Below are positions 55,625 through 63,797 of a stretch of DNA of 64,000 bases, piece after piece. Within the stretch, counting starts at the first letter, position 1; each line of letters starts with the position of its first letter. A program made the translations under genes and the position numbers. The notes below the pieces were generated by a model, which was not told where the DNA came from, made no database searches, and saw only the letters and a list, made by a program, of their open reading frames with translations. The DNA is from Syntrophobacteraceae bacterium. GTDB lineage: Bacteria > Desulfobacterota > Syntrophobacteria > Syntrophobacterales > Syntrophobacteraceae. Location: positions 1-64,000 of the forward strand of contig JAGPLX010000007.1 in NCBI GenBank assembly GCA_018053185.1, read 5' to 3'.

Positions 55625-55738
55625 CGTCTTTGCCTGGCTCTACCTGTGAATAAATGAGTGTTCGATCGGGAGAAAGTTTCTTCTTCTCTGCCGGCCGGGG
55701 TTACGCGAAGGGGAGAAGTCCCTGGTTGCGGACAAGTC

Positions 55739-56119
55739 CTAGTAATCGTGGTCCCGGGCCTCACCAGCTGCCTTGATGGTATCCACCAGCTTCATGATGT
55801 TGCAGGGCTTCAAAAGATAGCAGAAGGCACCGGTCTTCATGGTATCTTCTTCATCGGTGGGAGAAAAATGACCGGTCAGAAGGATCACCTCGGTCCTGGG
55901 GTCGATGCGCTTGATTTCCGCAAGGGCCTGAATCCCGTCCATGCCGGGCATTTTCACGTCCAGCACCACCACGTCAGGGGGATTTTTCGCAATCAAGGAG
56001 AGGGCGGAATAGGCGCTATCAGCCACATCCACGATGAACCCCCGGCGTGTGAGGACCTTGCGCAGGCTGTTGACAAAATCCACTTCATCGTCCACCAACA
56101 GAACTCGCATGCCCTTCAT
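55739..56119 (-). CDS. Single-domain response regulator 8
   Basis: The 126-residue receiver has LLVDDEV, phospho-acceptor D54 in VVLDVKMPGMDGIQ, LLTGHFS and LLKPCN. It shares an ATGA overlap with the membrane protein gene upstream and lies 114 bases before the PEP-synthase-like gene, so it is likely to be co-transcribed with both. No output domain. Confidence 0.88.
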   Translation of the reverse strand: MKGMRVLLVDDEVDFVNSLRKVLTRRGFIVDVADSAYSALSLIAKNPPDVVVLDVKMPGMDGIQALAEIKRIDPRTEVILLTGHFSPTDEEDTMKTGAFCYLLKPCNIMKLVDTIKAAGEARDHDY

Positions 56120-56766
56120 CTGCTCCTCGTCTTTTCGCGAAGCAATCGGACCAGTTGCCGGCCGCTCTTCTTCCTGACCGCATAGATTCGAACGGGCTCC
56201 GGATTGGGGGATGGATTGCCTGATTCCACTTCAATCCAGCGTGTGGGAAGGAGCACAGCGTGCAGGATGCCCAGGGTTCCGATCACCGACATGACCCAAC
56301 CGGTGATGTCCAGGTGTTCCCAAAACACAAGGGAGGATGCCAGGATAAGCGCCCCCACCCCGAACTCCCCCCACCGTATCCGGCGATGAACGGAAAGCCC
56401 CAGAACCCGGTCGTAAGGGAGAAGGACCACCCGAGTATGGTCCCGGGAGTCCGCCGTGGGGGGTTGATCGGGGATGATCCGGGACTGAACGCAAAACAAC
56501 CTCCGGTCCGTGGCAAACAGGCTCGATGCCTCCTGTTCCGGCTCCTTGAGCAAGGACTGGGTCCATTTGAAGTGAGCCTGGATGGAATGATGTTCCTGTT
56601 CGATGGGTTCGTCCTTGGCCATGCGCTTGCGAACCACCGCCCGATAGAGTTCGATGGTGAAAAAGGTCAGGAGCTTCTGAAAAGACCTCTCGTTGAGGTC
56701 CCCTCGCTTTCGCTTGGCATAGAGCTCCTTGATCTCCTCGCGCAGATCTTCCGGTTCCGGCGGCAT
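56116..56766 (-). CDS. Membrane protein of unknown function coupled to a receiver
   Basis: The 216-residue protein has a helical N-terminus (EEIKELYAKRKRGDLNERSFQK), a middle region ending in a beta-like segment (RVVLLPYDRVLGLSVHRRI), and two adjacent transmembrane helices (GVGALILASSLVFWEHL, WVMSVIGTLGILHAVLL). I do not recognise the family. The ATG at 56766 has GAGG upstream; the longer frame has no site. It overlaps the receiver start and may be the sensor or effector that works with it. Confidence 0.6.
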   Translation of the reverse strand: MPPEPEDLREEIKELYAKRKRGDLNERSFQKLLTFFTIELYRAVVRKRMAKDEPIEQEHHSIQAHFKWTQSLLKEPEQEASSLFATDRRLFCVQSRIIPDQPPTADSRDHTRVVLLPYDRVLGLSVHRRIRWGEFGVGALILASSLVFWEHLDITGWVMSVIGTLGILHAVLLPTRWIEVESGNPSPNPEPVRIYAVRKKSGRQLVRLLREKTRSR

Positions 56767-57107
56767 GGTTCCTCGTTCCTGCTTCCCTTGCATTAGAGCT
56801 TGTACAATGAGGAGCGGCCTCGAATTGTTCAAAAAAGAAACCTAAATTTTATCAGCTTCTCCACCGTTTGTGGACCCGAATATTTCCGCCAATGGACAAT
56901 GGACAGCCGAAATCGTGGGAAGGCCTTCTTTTCGCAAGGGGAACCCCTCTCTCGGTAGAGCATGGAGCCCGGCAGCTCTTTTCCCCAAGAGGGAGCCCTC
57001 CATCTGCGATGGGAGAGGATCACGGGGGAAGCGGTCGCCCCCTCGTGAACAGACCTTGCAGGCGTTCTCGAGCCCCGGCTCACGCCGGGGCCCGAGGGAC
57101 TCTATCG
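56767..57107. other. Intergenic region with a GC-rich hairpin
   Basis: CCCCGGC (57073-57079) and GCCGGGG (57084-57090) form a seven-base stem with a four-base loop about 20 bases after the stop of the small membrane gene at 57108. There is no uridine tract, so it is at most a weak terminator. No gene is supported. Confidence 0.4.
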
Positions 57108-57302
57108 CTAATCGTCTTCGTACGGATAGGAACCCGGAGACACGTGCGAGGCGTGGTATCCCGGCAACAGGCTCAGCACCACGGCCACCAGGATCACGAA
57201 CACCACCACGAAGGCGTTCCAGGGATCCCATTCTGCAATCGTCGATTCATACAACTGCCAAAGGAGAATCCCGTAGAGCACAATGTTTGCCAATATCTGC
57301 AT
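57108..57302 (-). CDS. Small membrane protein (64 residues) of the second TSUP operon
   Basis: The product has two hydrophobic stretches: MQILANIVLYGILLWQLY and FVVVFVILVAVVLSLLPG, with a short acidic C-terminus (SPGSYPYEDD). GGAGG seven bases before the ATG at 57302 is strong; the GTG two codons earlier is too close. It is the last gene of the TSUP operon. Probable role is assembly or regulation of the permease, by position. Confidence 0.7.
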   Translation of the reverse strand: MQILANIVLYGILLWQLYESTIAEWDPWNAFVVVFVILVAVVLSLLPGYHASHVSPGSYPYEDD

Positions 57303-57320
57303 GAACACACCTCCCCTTAT

Positions 57321-57431
57321 CTAGAACATGGCTTCTTTGAGCCATAACACGTAGATCAGTGCCGCAGCCACCAAGGAAACGACCAGGAGCAAAACCCAGT
57401 AGCCGATCATGCTGTCGATGAACCACCTCAT
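57321..57431 (-). CDS. 36-residue single-helix membrane protein
   Basis: An unreported-looking short gene: ATG at 57431 preceded by AGGAGG eight bases upstream, product MRWFIDSMIGYWVLLLVV followed by SLVAAALIYVLWLKEAMF, almost all one transmembrane helix. It lies 42 bases after the TSUP stop and 18 bases before the next small gene start, the spacing of an operon member. Like other one-helix subunits it may stabilise the permease. I do not recognise a family. Confidence 0.65.
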   Translation of the reverse strand: MRWFIDSMIGYWVLLLVVSLVAAALIYVLWLKEAMF

Positions 57432-57473
57432 GATATCTGCCTCCTAAGAAACGTGATTTTCGAAAGGTTTCCA

Positions 57474-58541
57474 TCAATCTTTCACCACCAGGGACGGAAT
57501 CCAGTGGGGGACCGCTTTTCCAGCTCTGTGCCGTGCCGCGAAAATGACCAGGCTCGCGATGAAGAGACAGAGGAAGATCATCTCGCCCAGGGTGAACACC
57601 ACGGCGGCAAAAGACAAAATCTCGTATTGACCCCCTGTCATGAGATACCCCAGCCGCATGAAGGCGCCCGTTGTAGCCAGGATCAGCGAGTAGCTCAGGA
57701 TATAGCGGATGGCCGGACCGCGTACGTAGGAAGTGGCGATGGCGCCGAATTGAGCCCCGATCATGGCACCCGCGATCATGAACAGCACCGCCATCATGTC
57801 CACGTTGCCGCTCATGGACTGCCTCAAAGCACCGTACCCCCCCGAGACCACGATCTCGAGGAGGTCCGTCCCCACGGCGATGTGGGTCGTGGCCCCCACG
57901 AGGTATACGAGGGCAGGAACGCGAACGAACCCCCCACCCACGCCGAAGAACCCCGCCAGCACCCCGGTGGCGATGCCAACGATCACGATTACCCACATGG
58001 AAATAACGATGCGGGCCACGTGACAGCGAACGATGGGAAAGAGGGGGATCCTCTGGAAGAACTCGGGCAACCGGGTGGCCTTATGCTCCCGTCCCAGGTG
58101 GCCTCCACCTTTTTCCCTCTCTTCGATCTGCTTGTGGGCCTTGCGCGTTTCAAGCTGGGTGTAAATAAAAAGTGACAGCATGATGACCACGGTAGCCGAA
58201 AGTAAAGCAATGCCCGAGACCCCCGCCTTTTTGGTCATGTTCAGAAGACGAACGCCCCATTCCACGCCCATCATGGTGCCGCCCACCATGGCGAGTCCGA
58301 GGGTCCAGTCGATGTTCCCCAACTGGCGATGCCGGATGGTGGCCACCACCGATTTCCCCGCTATGTGGGTGACATCGATTCCCGAGGCCATGTAGCCGGG
58401 AAATCCGAATACGATGAGGGCGGGGGTCACCATGTACCCGCCGCCCACTCCGATGAATCCTCCGACCATGCCGACGGTGAGACCGGTCAAGACCAGCAGG
58501 AATACGGGCGATTGAATTCCAGCAATTGCAAAATCGAACAT
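57474..58541 (-). CDS. TSUP/TauE-SafE-family anion permease 2
   Basis: The 355-residue permease has the repeats GMVGGFIGVGGGYMVTPALIV near residue 25 and GVLAGFFGVGGGFVRVPALVY in the second half, about eight helices and a charged central loop (EEREKGGGHLGREHK). It is clearly related to permease 1 (both have THIAVGTDL/THVAVGTDL after the second motif). AAGGAGG five bases before the ATG at 58541 sets the start. The substrate is probably a sulfur-containing anion, by family. Confidence 0.9.
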   Translation of the reverse strand: MFDFAIAGIQSPVFLLVLTGLTVGMVGGFIGVGGGYMVTPALIVFGFPGYMASGIDVTHIAGKSVVATIRHRQLGNIDWTLGLAMVGGTMMGVEWGVRLLNMTKKAGVSGIALLSATVVIMLSLFIYTQLETRKAHKQIEEREKGGGHLGREHKATRLPEFFQRIPLFPIVRCHVARIVISMWVIVIVGIATGVLAGFFGVGGGFVRVPALVYLVGATTHIAVGTDLLEIVVSGGYGALRQSMSGNVDMMAVLFMIAGAMIGAQFGAIATSYVRGPAIRYILSYSLILATTGAFMRLGYLMTGGQYEILSFAAVVFTLGEMIFLCLFIASLVIFAARHRAGKAVPHWIPSLVVKD

Positions 58542-58554
58542 GGTTGCCTCCTTC

Positions 58555-59121
58555 TTAGTGTGCACCCTCGAAGTGCTTGATCTTCTTGATCTTCAAGCCC
58601 AACATGCCTGTAAACCCTTCGGCCATCGTTCCCAGGGAGAATCCCAGCGCGAGAATCACCGCGACGTTCCATACGCCCGACCACGGATTTGTCTTGACAC
58701 CCTTGTGTTTGTAAGTGTCTCGGTACTTGAAACCCTTGGCTTCCTTGATCTGGACAGGCACCATGACTTTGAGGGTGTTTCCTTCGAGGGCAACCCGCTT
58801 ACCTTCCTCCACGTCCTTCTTGGAGATCACCCCGTTGGTGTTCTTGGGCAAACGATCTCCTTTTTTGACTGGAACCGCCTGAAGTCCCTGGATCTCCGCC
58901 GCCTGGACGATCTCCAGTCTGGCCGGCTTTTCCTTGGTGGCGTCCTTGAACTGGTTCACATCCACGGCATAGCCGGCTGTGGCGGCTTCGTAGTAATACC
59001 AGCTGATCATCCTCCCTGAGTAATACTCGTAGCAGATATACCAAACTAGTGCCACTGACACGACCGTCCAGACAACAAACTTGATGGTTTCTCTTCTTTT
59101 ATACTCGTAATCATCAGCCAT
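58555..59121 (-). CDS. Two-helix membrane protein of the second TSUP operon
   Basis: The 188-residue protein has an N-terminal helix (FVVWTVVSVALVWYICYEYY), a periplasmic domain (GDRLPKNTNGVISKKDVEEG, KVMVPVQIKEAKGFKY) and a second helix (NVAVILALGFSLGTMAEGF) before a basic tail (KIKKIKHFEGAH). AAAGGAGG eight bases upstream fixes the start. It begins the operon, 13 bases before the permease. Its layout is different from the DVU0150-like partner of permease 1, so the two systems have non-homologous accessories. Confidence 0.7.
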   Translation of the reverse strand: MADDYEYKRRETIKFVVWTVVSVALVWYICYEYYSGRMISWYYYEAATAGYAVDVNQFKDATKEKPARLEIVQAAEIQGLQAVPVKKGDRLPKNTNGVISKKDVEEGKRVALEGNTLKVMVPVQIKEAKGFKYRDTYKHKGVKTNPWSGVWNVAVILALGFSLGTMAEGFTGMLGLKIKKIKHFEGAH

Positions 59122-60090
59122 GCAAGTAACCTCCTTTTGTCAACTCGATCCTACAAAATGATATTGCACTCGGACTTTCGGAAACGGATCCCTTGGTCTA
59201 TGGTCTGGAGTACCTAGACAGCGAAATTCTCCTGCGGATACACCTCCTGTTGTCGGTCTAGACCAGCCCCCATACTTCCGCCTTCAGCCCAGCCCTAAGG
59301 TTCCCTGACGCAGTGGTCACCTCCTTTCCGGTTGATGAAACGGTCTTTTGGTATCAAGCAGGCCGTGCTCTGTCGCAGCACGCACCATGTCCGTGCGGTA
59401 GAGGAAAATCCATATCGACTGTTCCGACGCGTGAGCGGCGTCCGGTGGGAAAGAGGAAATCGGGTTCCGACCGCCGAGGGGTCCACAGGGTAGATGAACT
59501 TAAGGTCCACGGGGATTTCCTTTCCACACTCCCTTGGCAAAGAGGATCTTCAAGAACCATAGTCATTCAAGACCAATGCCAGATGCCATGACCGCATCGA
59601 AGTCCCGGACCCGAGAGGCGGAGGCTTCGGCGACCGTGAAGAGGTAGATGCGCATGGGTGCCGCGTATCGAGGAAAAGATGGGATGGGACTTGAAGTTGC
59701 GGGTATCGACACCGACTCGACTGCATCCCTTCCCTCCAATTCGGGGAAGACGAGGCGTGACAAAGCCCTGCCTTGGGCATTTCTACCACCGTGCGGTGTT
59801 TGTGTGAAAAATATAGAAAATTGATGGTATAGGTACGTTTGCACTTTAACTTTAGCAAAGGATCCGGGAAAGAGTCAACGGAAATTTGACGGGGGCAAAC
59901 ATCGTTTGCTCAGGGGAACTAAACGACACAACGAGAGTTGTGGGTCAGGCGGTGCAGGGGGACCTCAATCGGATCTCAAAAAAACTACTAGACTTATCCA
60001 TCGGTTAGGAAAGAAACGGGAATTAGATGGGTCATAAAGATCCAGCCTGTGGGTCGGACTGACTCCCATGAAAGAAAAAAAATCGAGAAA
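59122..60090. other. Long intergenic region with no supported gene
   Basis: This 969-base stretch between the TSUP operon and the second PEP-synthase-like gene is the largest gap in the window. Short ORFs on both strands lack ribosome sites and family features. A perfect inverted repeat GCAAAC-ATC-GTTTGC at 59895-59909 could be an operator. The AT-rich part around 59805-59870 could hold a promoter, but no clear box pair was found. It could also hold an RNA gene or decayed sequence. Confidence 0.4.
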
Positions 60091-62700
60091 CTATGCACAA
60101 AATATCCGCTCCAATTGATAGTCCTCCTCCAAAAAGGCTTGGGCAATCTGTTGTACGGTTTTTTCACTGTGCATGAGCATGTCCAGCTGGCGGGTGAAAA
60201 GGAGCAGTCTACCCACCAGATCCAGCTTCTCCTGGGTCAGGGAAAGGTCGTATTTCTGATAGCGTGCGTCCACTCGATCCCCCATGACCTCGACGGAAAA
60301 GCCGATGTTCTCAAGGATGAGCGCGATGGAACGGGCTCTCCGGTTTCGCCGCACATCGTCGGCTGCCCCGCCTTTGAAAGAAAAAGTAATGTAATTCTTG
60401 GTGATCACCTCGTCACAAAAAGCATCCAATATTCCATAATGATATCCCACCCGGGAGCTGAAATTCAGATAGCGGTCCGACACGACGGCGTAGCTGCGAT
60501 CTCCGAACCGGTCCTCCGTATGGGGAGAAGACAGCATCTGTTCACTCATCACCGAAAGAAACCCGCCGAACTCGACGGGGCGAGGCCTCTGGTAGCGAAC
60601 CCCTTCGTGGAGCATTCCCTTGAGAAGGGACCGGAACGGCAGGGAAACAACCTCCTCCACGACCACTTTTCGCGGGTTGGGTTTGCGGGGGGCCAAGCCT
60701 CCTCCGAGATCGATCACGCAAAGATCCAGGGGAATCGGGGCCTGGAGCCGAGCCCCGCATTGTCCCCGTTCCGAGACCAGGTCGCTGATCTGGAACATCT
60801 CCTTGTAGGAAAGCTCGTGAACATAACGCATGATATCGTGCAGAGATCGACAATGCTCGGGGGAAAAGGTCGGGGACCCGGGATCGAAGAGACGGAGGGG
60901 TACGATCCATTGGGCGATGGATTCGAGCGTCCGGTACACGGGGGTTTCCTTCATGCGGGGTTCGCGATCCCTTTGCAGTTCGAGAAGCTCGGGGACGCGC
61001 CCCCTGTACACTCTCCCATAATAGGCGTCCACGGTTACCTCGGCACCGTGGGGAATGCGGCTTGTAGCAACCTCGGTCCCCAGGAGGGTAGGGACTCCGA
61101 ACTCCCTGGCCAGGGAAGCCATGTGTCCCGTGATGCTGCCTGAATCCGTCACGATGGCCCGAGCCTTGGGCATGATCACCACAAACTTCGGGGAGGAGTT
61201 GGAAGCGATGAGGACGGCTCCCTCGGGAAAACCGGCCAGGTCTGCCTCCGATCGCACATGGTGGGCCGGACCGAATCCCACTCCCGGATAGGCGATACTC
61301 CCCCCCTCCAAGAAGACGGAATAGCCCGCCAGTTCCGGAAGATCGAACTCTTTTCCGGATTGAATCGAGGTTTCCAGACGGAGGGGCCTGGTCTGCAACA
61401 CAAGGAGACGACCGGTCGGATCCATAGCCCATTCAATGTCCTGGGGCATTCCGTAGTGGGCTTCCAGCTTCATGGCCATTTCCGCCAGGGTGCGGACCTG
61501 CTCGTGGGTGAGGCACGGCGCCTTTTGTCGGTCGGCGGAGACGGGTATCTGCACGAGCCCCCCCTCGGGATTGCGTACCAGCTGGACAGGCTTGTCGGAA
61601 ACGGAAGACTCCAGCAGGGTGAAATGCCCGTCCTTGGCCACGGTGAAGCTGTCCGGCCTGATCACCCCGTCCACGGCATAAGGACCCAGTCCCCAAACGG
61701 CGCTGATGAGGATGTTGTCCTGAAAGAGGTTGAAAGGATGGTGGGAGTACATGACCCCGCTGCAAACGGAATCCACCATCTGGAGGCAGGCCACACTCAT
61801 GGCGATGTCTTCGTCCCGGATCCCCATGTTGAACCGATAGGCGATGGCTCGCGGAGTGAAAAGGCTTGCAACGATGTAGTTGTATGTCTGGATCAACCTG
61901 GACCTGGGGACGTTGAGCACCGACAGGTACTGACCCGCGTAGGAGAGTTCGCTGTCTTCGCCGATGGCGCTGCTTCTTAGGGAGACATCCCGAGGGAAGT
62001 CGCCCGACGTCCGTTGGGCAACCCGTTCCATCATTCGGTCATAGGCTCCCAGGATGGCCGTCTCGAGCTCGCGGGGGACGCGGGCGGAGATAATGAGCCG
62101 TTGGATGTCCTCGCTGGCGGCGTTGACCGATTCCGGATCATTGGGGTCCATCTGCATCTTGATCTTATTGATTTCATCCACCAGGTCGTTGGCCTCGAGG
62201 AGGAGCTCATAGGCGCGGGTGGTGATGGCGAAACCTTCTGGGATGGGAAGCCGTACCCGGCTCAGCACCTCCCCGAGGTTGGCGTTCTTTCCTCCCACCC
62301 AGTCCACCATTTCCCGGGTGATTTCGGTGTAGGGGAGAACCAGCTCAGAGACGTGAGTTTCATCTTTCTTCTCCAGGTGATCCTTGATGTAGCCGTTGAG
62401 GGTTTCGAGTATTTCGTACAGAACGGCATACCGGTCGGCGGAAAGACCGTTCAGGCTCTTGATCATGCGAAGGGTGCAGAAAACGGCCCGGGCGGATTGG
62501 GAACGCACGTAGGACATTCCGAAGAGCTGTTCCCCGCGGAGTTTTTGTTCCATGTCGGTGATGATCCTGGAAAGCTGGGTGTTGGCGTCGAGCAGCTCTT
62601 TGAAATGCTGGTACTTCAGCCGAAAGACATCCGAGAGGTCCGTTCCCGGATCCTTTGGTCTCCGGCCGATCCATCGGAAAGGATTCATCTCTCGAAACAT
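60091..62700 (-). CDS. PEP-synthase-like protein with novel C-terminal domain, copy 2
   Basis: The 869-residue paralogue of the protein at 52889 has an N-terminal helical region (20-110), an ATP-grasp domain with GGKNANLGE (136-144) and SLRSSAIGEDSELSYAGQ (240-257), and the phospho-histidine domain with GSITGHMASLAREF (H526). The C-terminal domain (about 600-869) has FSPEHCRSLHDIMRYVHELS and IDLGGGL, again in place of the PEP/pyruvate barrel. Both copies share the NYITL/NYITF-FKGGAAD segment near the end. No ordinary PEP-synthase reaction can be assigned. Confidence 0.82.
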   Translation of the reverse strand: MFREMNPFRWIGRRPKDPGTDLSDVFRLKYQHFKELLDANTQLSRIITDMEQKLRGEQLFGMSYVRSQSARAVFCTLRMIKSLNGLSADRYAVLYEILETLNGYIKDHLEKKDETHVSELVLPYTEITREMVDWVGGKNANLGEVLSRVRLPIPEGFAITTRAYELLLEANDLVDEINKIKMQMDPNDPESVNAASEDIQRLIISARVPRELETAILGAYDRMMERVAQRTSGDFPRDVSLRSSAIGEDSELSYAGQYLSVLNVPRSRLIQTYNYIVASLFTPRAIAYRFNMGIRDEDIAMSVACLQMVDSVCSGVMYSHHPFNLFQDNILISAVWGLGPYAVDGVIRPDSFTVAKDGHFTLLESSVSDKPVQLVRNPEGGLVQIPVSADRQKAPCLTHEQVRTLAEMAMKLEAHYGMPQDIEWAMDPTGRLLVLQTRPLRLETSIQSGKEFDLPELAGYSVFLEGGSIAYPGVGFGPAHHVRSEADLAGFPEGAVLIASNSSPKFVVIMPKARAIVTDSGSITGHMASLAREFGVPTLLGTEVATSRIPHGAEVTVDAYYGRVYRGRVPELLELQRDREPRMKETPVYRTLESIAQWIVPLRLFDPGSPTFSPEHCRSLHDIMRYVHELSYKEMFQISDLVSERGQCGARLQAPIPLDLCVIDLGGGLAPRKPNPRKVVVEEVVSLPFRSLLKGMLHEGVRYQRPRPVEFGGFLSVMSEQMLSSPHTEDRFGDRSYAVVSDRYLNFSSRVGYHYGILDAFCDEVITKNYITFSFKGGAADDVRRNRRARSIALILENIGFSVEVMGDRVDARYQKYDLSLTQEKLDLVGRLLLFTRQLDMLMHSEKTVQQIAQAFLEEDYQLERIFCA

Positions 62701-63092
62701 ACGGGAAACTCCTCTGGGACGGGTTGTCGAAAATTCCCAGGTGTTTTCGCCCTCGCATCTCCAGGTGGTTGAACTCTAGCAACTACTATATCATCCTATT
62801 TCTCTGGAGGAACAGATTCATTTTCCGTCGTTGGAAGGATGGAGACCTCCCGGCTTTCCCCCGGATTCCAGAAGAAAGGAATCGAGTTCGGGTAGGAAGG
62901 GCCGTCGTGGGACGGAGAAAAGAGGTTGCATCTTGACCGTTTGTGCGCTACCAGACAGCAAGGGATCCGAAGGGATCCGTTTTCTTGCATGCGTCTTGGT
63001 GGGGGAGCGGCCGCGAAGACGGATGTCGACGAAAGGGGGAGGACCCCCGGCTTTCCCAGGAGTCAGCAGCCGCTCAAAGAGGGAGGATTTTC
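62701..63092. other. Divergent intergenic region with no supported feature
   Basis: It must hold the promoters of the second PEP-synthase-like gene (minus) and of the lipoprotein (plus). I found no box pair I trust. The AT-rich part near 62780-62820 is the best candidate. No gene is supported. Confidence 0.4.
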
Positions 63093-63632
63093 ATGGTTTC
63101 CGCCGCGAGACAAGGCCTCGTGATGACCATCACGCTGCTTCTTGTGTCTTCCTGTGCCGGTTATACCTTCGGGCCGCTGGCCAAAAAAAAAGAGTATACC
63201 GGTGATGTCAAGCTGCTCAACATTCAGGTGCCCGAAGCGGTCCATGAGGACATTCCCTACGACATCGTGGGGACCTTTGAATCGAAGGAGGGCGTGAAGA
63301 TCCAACGCGCCTGCTTCCGGTGGTATTCGGACCGGGCACAGATGACCTCCCCCCCTCTCCATTGTTTCGCCTATGAAGTCCAGACCAACCAACCCATCGG
63401 TTCCGTTTGTTCTCGCTGGGTAGCCGAAGGCCCCCACGCCGTCATGTCCCCCCTGACCTGTGTCAAGGTAGAAGATGTGCAATATGGGACCCCTGGAAGA
63501 TTCTCGGTGAAGCTCCGAACCAGCAACCTCAACCTGGTCTACAGCCTGATTGAGTGTTATCTTGAATACCTTCAGGATGGGATGACAAAAGAAAGCAACA
63601 AGATTACCGCCCGTATTCGTGTGGAAAAATAA
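63093..63632 (+). CDS. Lipoprotein of unknown function
   Basis: The 179-residue precursor has a signal peptide with lipobox VSSC (LLLVSSCAGY). The mature part has four or five cysteines (ACFRWY, LHCFAY, GSVCSRW, LTCVKVEDV, IECYLEYL) and a likely beta-sandwich ending KITARIRVEK. I do not recognise the family. GGAGG six bases before the ATG at 63093 sets the start; the longer frame adds 50 unrelated residues. Confidence 0.7.
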   Translation: MVSAARQGLVMTITLLLVSSCAGYTFGPLAKKKEYTGDVKLLNIQVPEAVHEDIPYDIVGTFESKEGVKIQRACFRWYSDRAQMTSPPLHCFAYEVQTNQPIGSVCSRWVAEGPHAVMSPLTCVKVEDVQYGTPGRFSVKLRTSNLNLVYSLIECYLEYLQDGMTKESNKITARIRVEK

Positions 63633-63654
63633 TGAGAAAGGGCGTTGCGTCGCG

Positions 63655-63707
63655 GGGGGCAGGCGTCTGCAACCTCTGCAACCGGAGAATAGACCCTGCC
63701 CCCTTTT
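63655..63707 (+). terminator. Terminator of the lipoprotein gene
   Basis: GGGGGCAGG (63655-63663) pairs with CCTGCCCCC (63695-63703) and is followed by TTTT. The loop is 31 bases, longer than usual, but it lies 23 bases after the stop codon. Confidence 0.55.
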
Positions 63708-63797
63708 AGTCCATACCGGGATCGATTGTGACCCCTTCTCAGACCTGATCTCGAAGCCTTACCGTGGGAGATCTTCAGGGTCGGGTTTCGCCATGGA

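Noticed and set aside
57285-57302. Sigma-54-like TTGGCA...TGTGC spacing on the minus strand
   Set aside because: It lies inside the start of the 64-residue membrane gene and lacks the full -24 box, so it is coincidental.
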